This document shows positions 5,967 to 6,170 of a stretch of DNA of 6,170 nucleotides, piece after piece. This DNA comes from an uncultured beta proteobacterium (GTDB lineage: Bacteria > Pseudomonadota > Gammaproteobacteria > Burkholderiales > Burkholderiaceae_C), in NCBI GenBank assembly GCA_903870955.1, contig CAIQEX010000249.1, forward strand, positions 1-6,170, written 5' to 3'. The notes beneath the pieces were generated by a model. It did not search any database and had not been told where the DNA came from. It saw nothing but the letters and a program-made list of their open reading frames with translations. The translations under genes were made by a program, and so were the position numbers. The stretch's first letter is position 1. Each line of letters begins with the position of its first letter.

Positions 5967-6170
5967 AGCGCATCACAGCAGTCAACGATTTCGTCATCAA
6001 GTTTGCCAACGTCAACGGCTCGGGTTCGGCCTCGGCCAACGAGTTGTTTGCCAAGGCCGTGATGCGCATGGGCGTGCCGGTGAGCCCGCGCAACATCTTC
6101 CCCAGCAACATCCAGGGCATGCCCACCTGGTACGAGGCGCGGGTCTGCGAAAAGGGCTACCACGGCCGGC
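5963..6170 (+). CDS. korA-like: 2-oxoacid:acceptor oxidoreductase alpha subunit, KorA type, N-terminal fragment
   Basis: Only the first 69 residues are in the window; the frame is open to the right edge. They belong to the gamma-domain that begins fused gamma-alpha subunits of 2-oxoacid:ferredoxin oxidoreductases. These enzymes decarboxylate a 2-oxoacid to the acyl-CoA using thiamine diphosphate and pass electrons to ferredoxin. Visible signatures are NVNGSGSASANELFAKAV at about 16-33, then FPSNIQGMPTWYEARV, the form found in 2-oxoglutarate-type KorA. The ATG at 5963 overlaps the upstream stop (ATGA), and AGGGG lies about 10 nt before it, so translational coupling is likely. Full-length fused subunits are around 580-620 residues, so about nine tenths is missing, including the regions that would settle substrate choice. 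A KorB beta subunit would be expected next. 2-oxoglutarate is the favoured substrate, with pyruvate or another 2-oxoacid possible. Confidence 0.85.
   Translation, partial: MKRITAVNDFVIKFANVNGSGSASANELFAKAVMRMGVPVSPRNIFPSNIQGMPTWYEARVCEKGYHGR

Noticed and set aside
5771..6163. 130-codon minus-strand open frame at the right end
   Set aside because: It lies antisense to the ferredoxin tail and the KorA start, both of which carry clear family motifs.
1..6170. CRISPR array, transposon, integron or phage-defence system
   Set aside because: No spaced direct repeats, transposase or integrase motifs, terminal inverted repeats, or recognisable defence domains are visible; all coding space is accounted for by metabolic and regulatory genes.

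Overview
This is a 6.2 kb stretch of GC-rich bacterial chromosome with five protein genes, two of them cut by the window edges. Gene families, style and composition suggest a betaproteobacterium, probably Comamonadaceae (Rhodoferax/Polaromonas-like). That assignment is an inference from gene resemblance, not from a marker gene. I see no mobile element, CRISPR array, tRNA or rRNA.

Layout. (1) 1-1030, minus: the N-terminal two thirds of an AcoD/ExaC-type NAD-dependent acetaldehyde dehydrogenase, running off the left edge. (2) 1031-1335: a divergent control region with a near-consensus sigma-54 -24/-12 promoter facing the dehydrogenase. About 140 bp upstream of its predicted start is a perfect 11-bp inverted repeat that looks like an enhancer site for the next gene's product. 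(3) 1336-3294, plus: an AcoR-type sigma-54 enhancer-binding regulator (GAF, PAS-like, AAA+, Fis-type HTH), best started at a TTG codon. (4) 3295-3369: a short convergent gap with a 7-bp hairpin. (5) 3370-3873, minus: a stand-alone hemerythrin-like di-iron protein. (6) 3874-4130: a second divergent control region with a perfect FNR/DNR-type palindrome. (7) 4131-5966, plus: an FAD/NAD(P) oxidoreductase of the GltD type with extra C-terminal 2x[4Fe-4S] ferredoxin domains, also started at TTG. (8) 5963-6170, plus: the start of a KorA-type 2-oxoacid:acceptor oxidoreductase alpha subunit, overlapping the previous stop by ATGA and running off the right edge.

How the genes fit together. The left half reads as a self-contained aldehyde-oxidation module: a ligand-sensing sigma-54 activator transcribed divergently from the dehydrogenase it most likely controls. 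The right half looks like a low-potential electron-transfer operon. A KorA-type subunit, presumably followed by KorB outside the window, is translationally coupled to a subunit carrying iron-sulfur clusters, FAD and a nucleotide-binding fold. This matches the three-subunit 2-oxoglutarate:NADP+ oxidoreductase (KorABC) concept described in Thauera/Azoarcus. The hemerythrin gene shares its upstream region with this operon, and the FNR/DNR-like box between them suggests control by oxygen or nitric oxide. The most rewarding points are the two control regions, the two TTG starts, and the unusual domain build of the Kor-associated flavoprotein.
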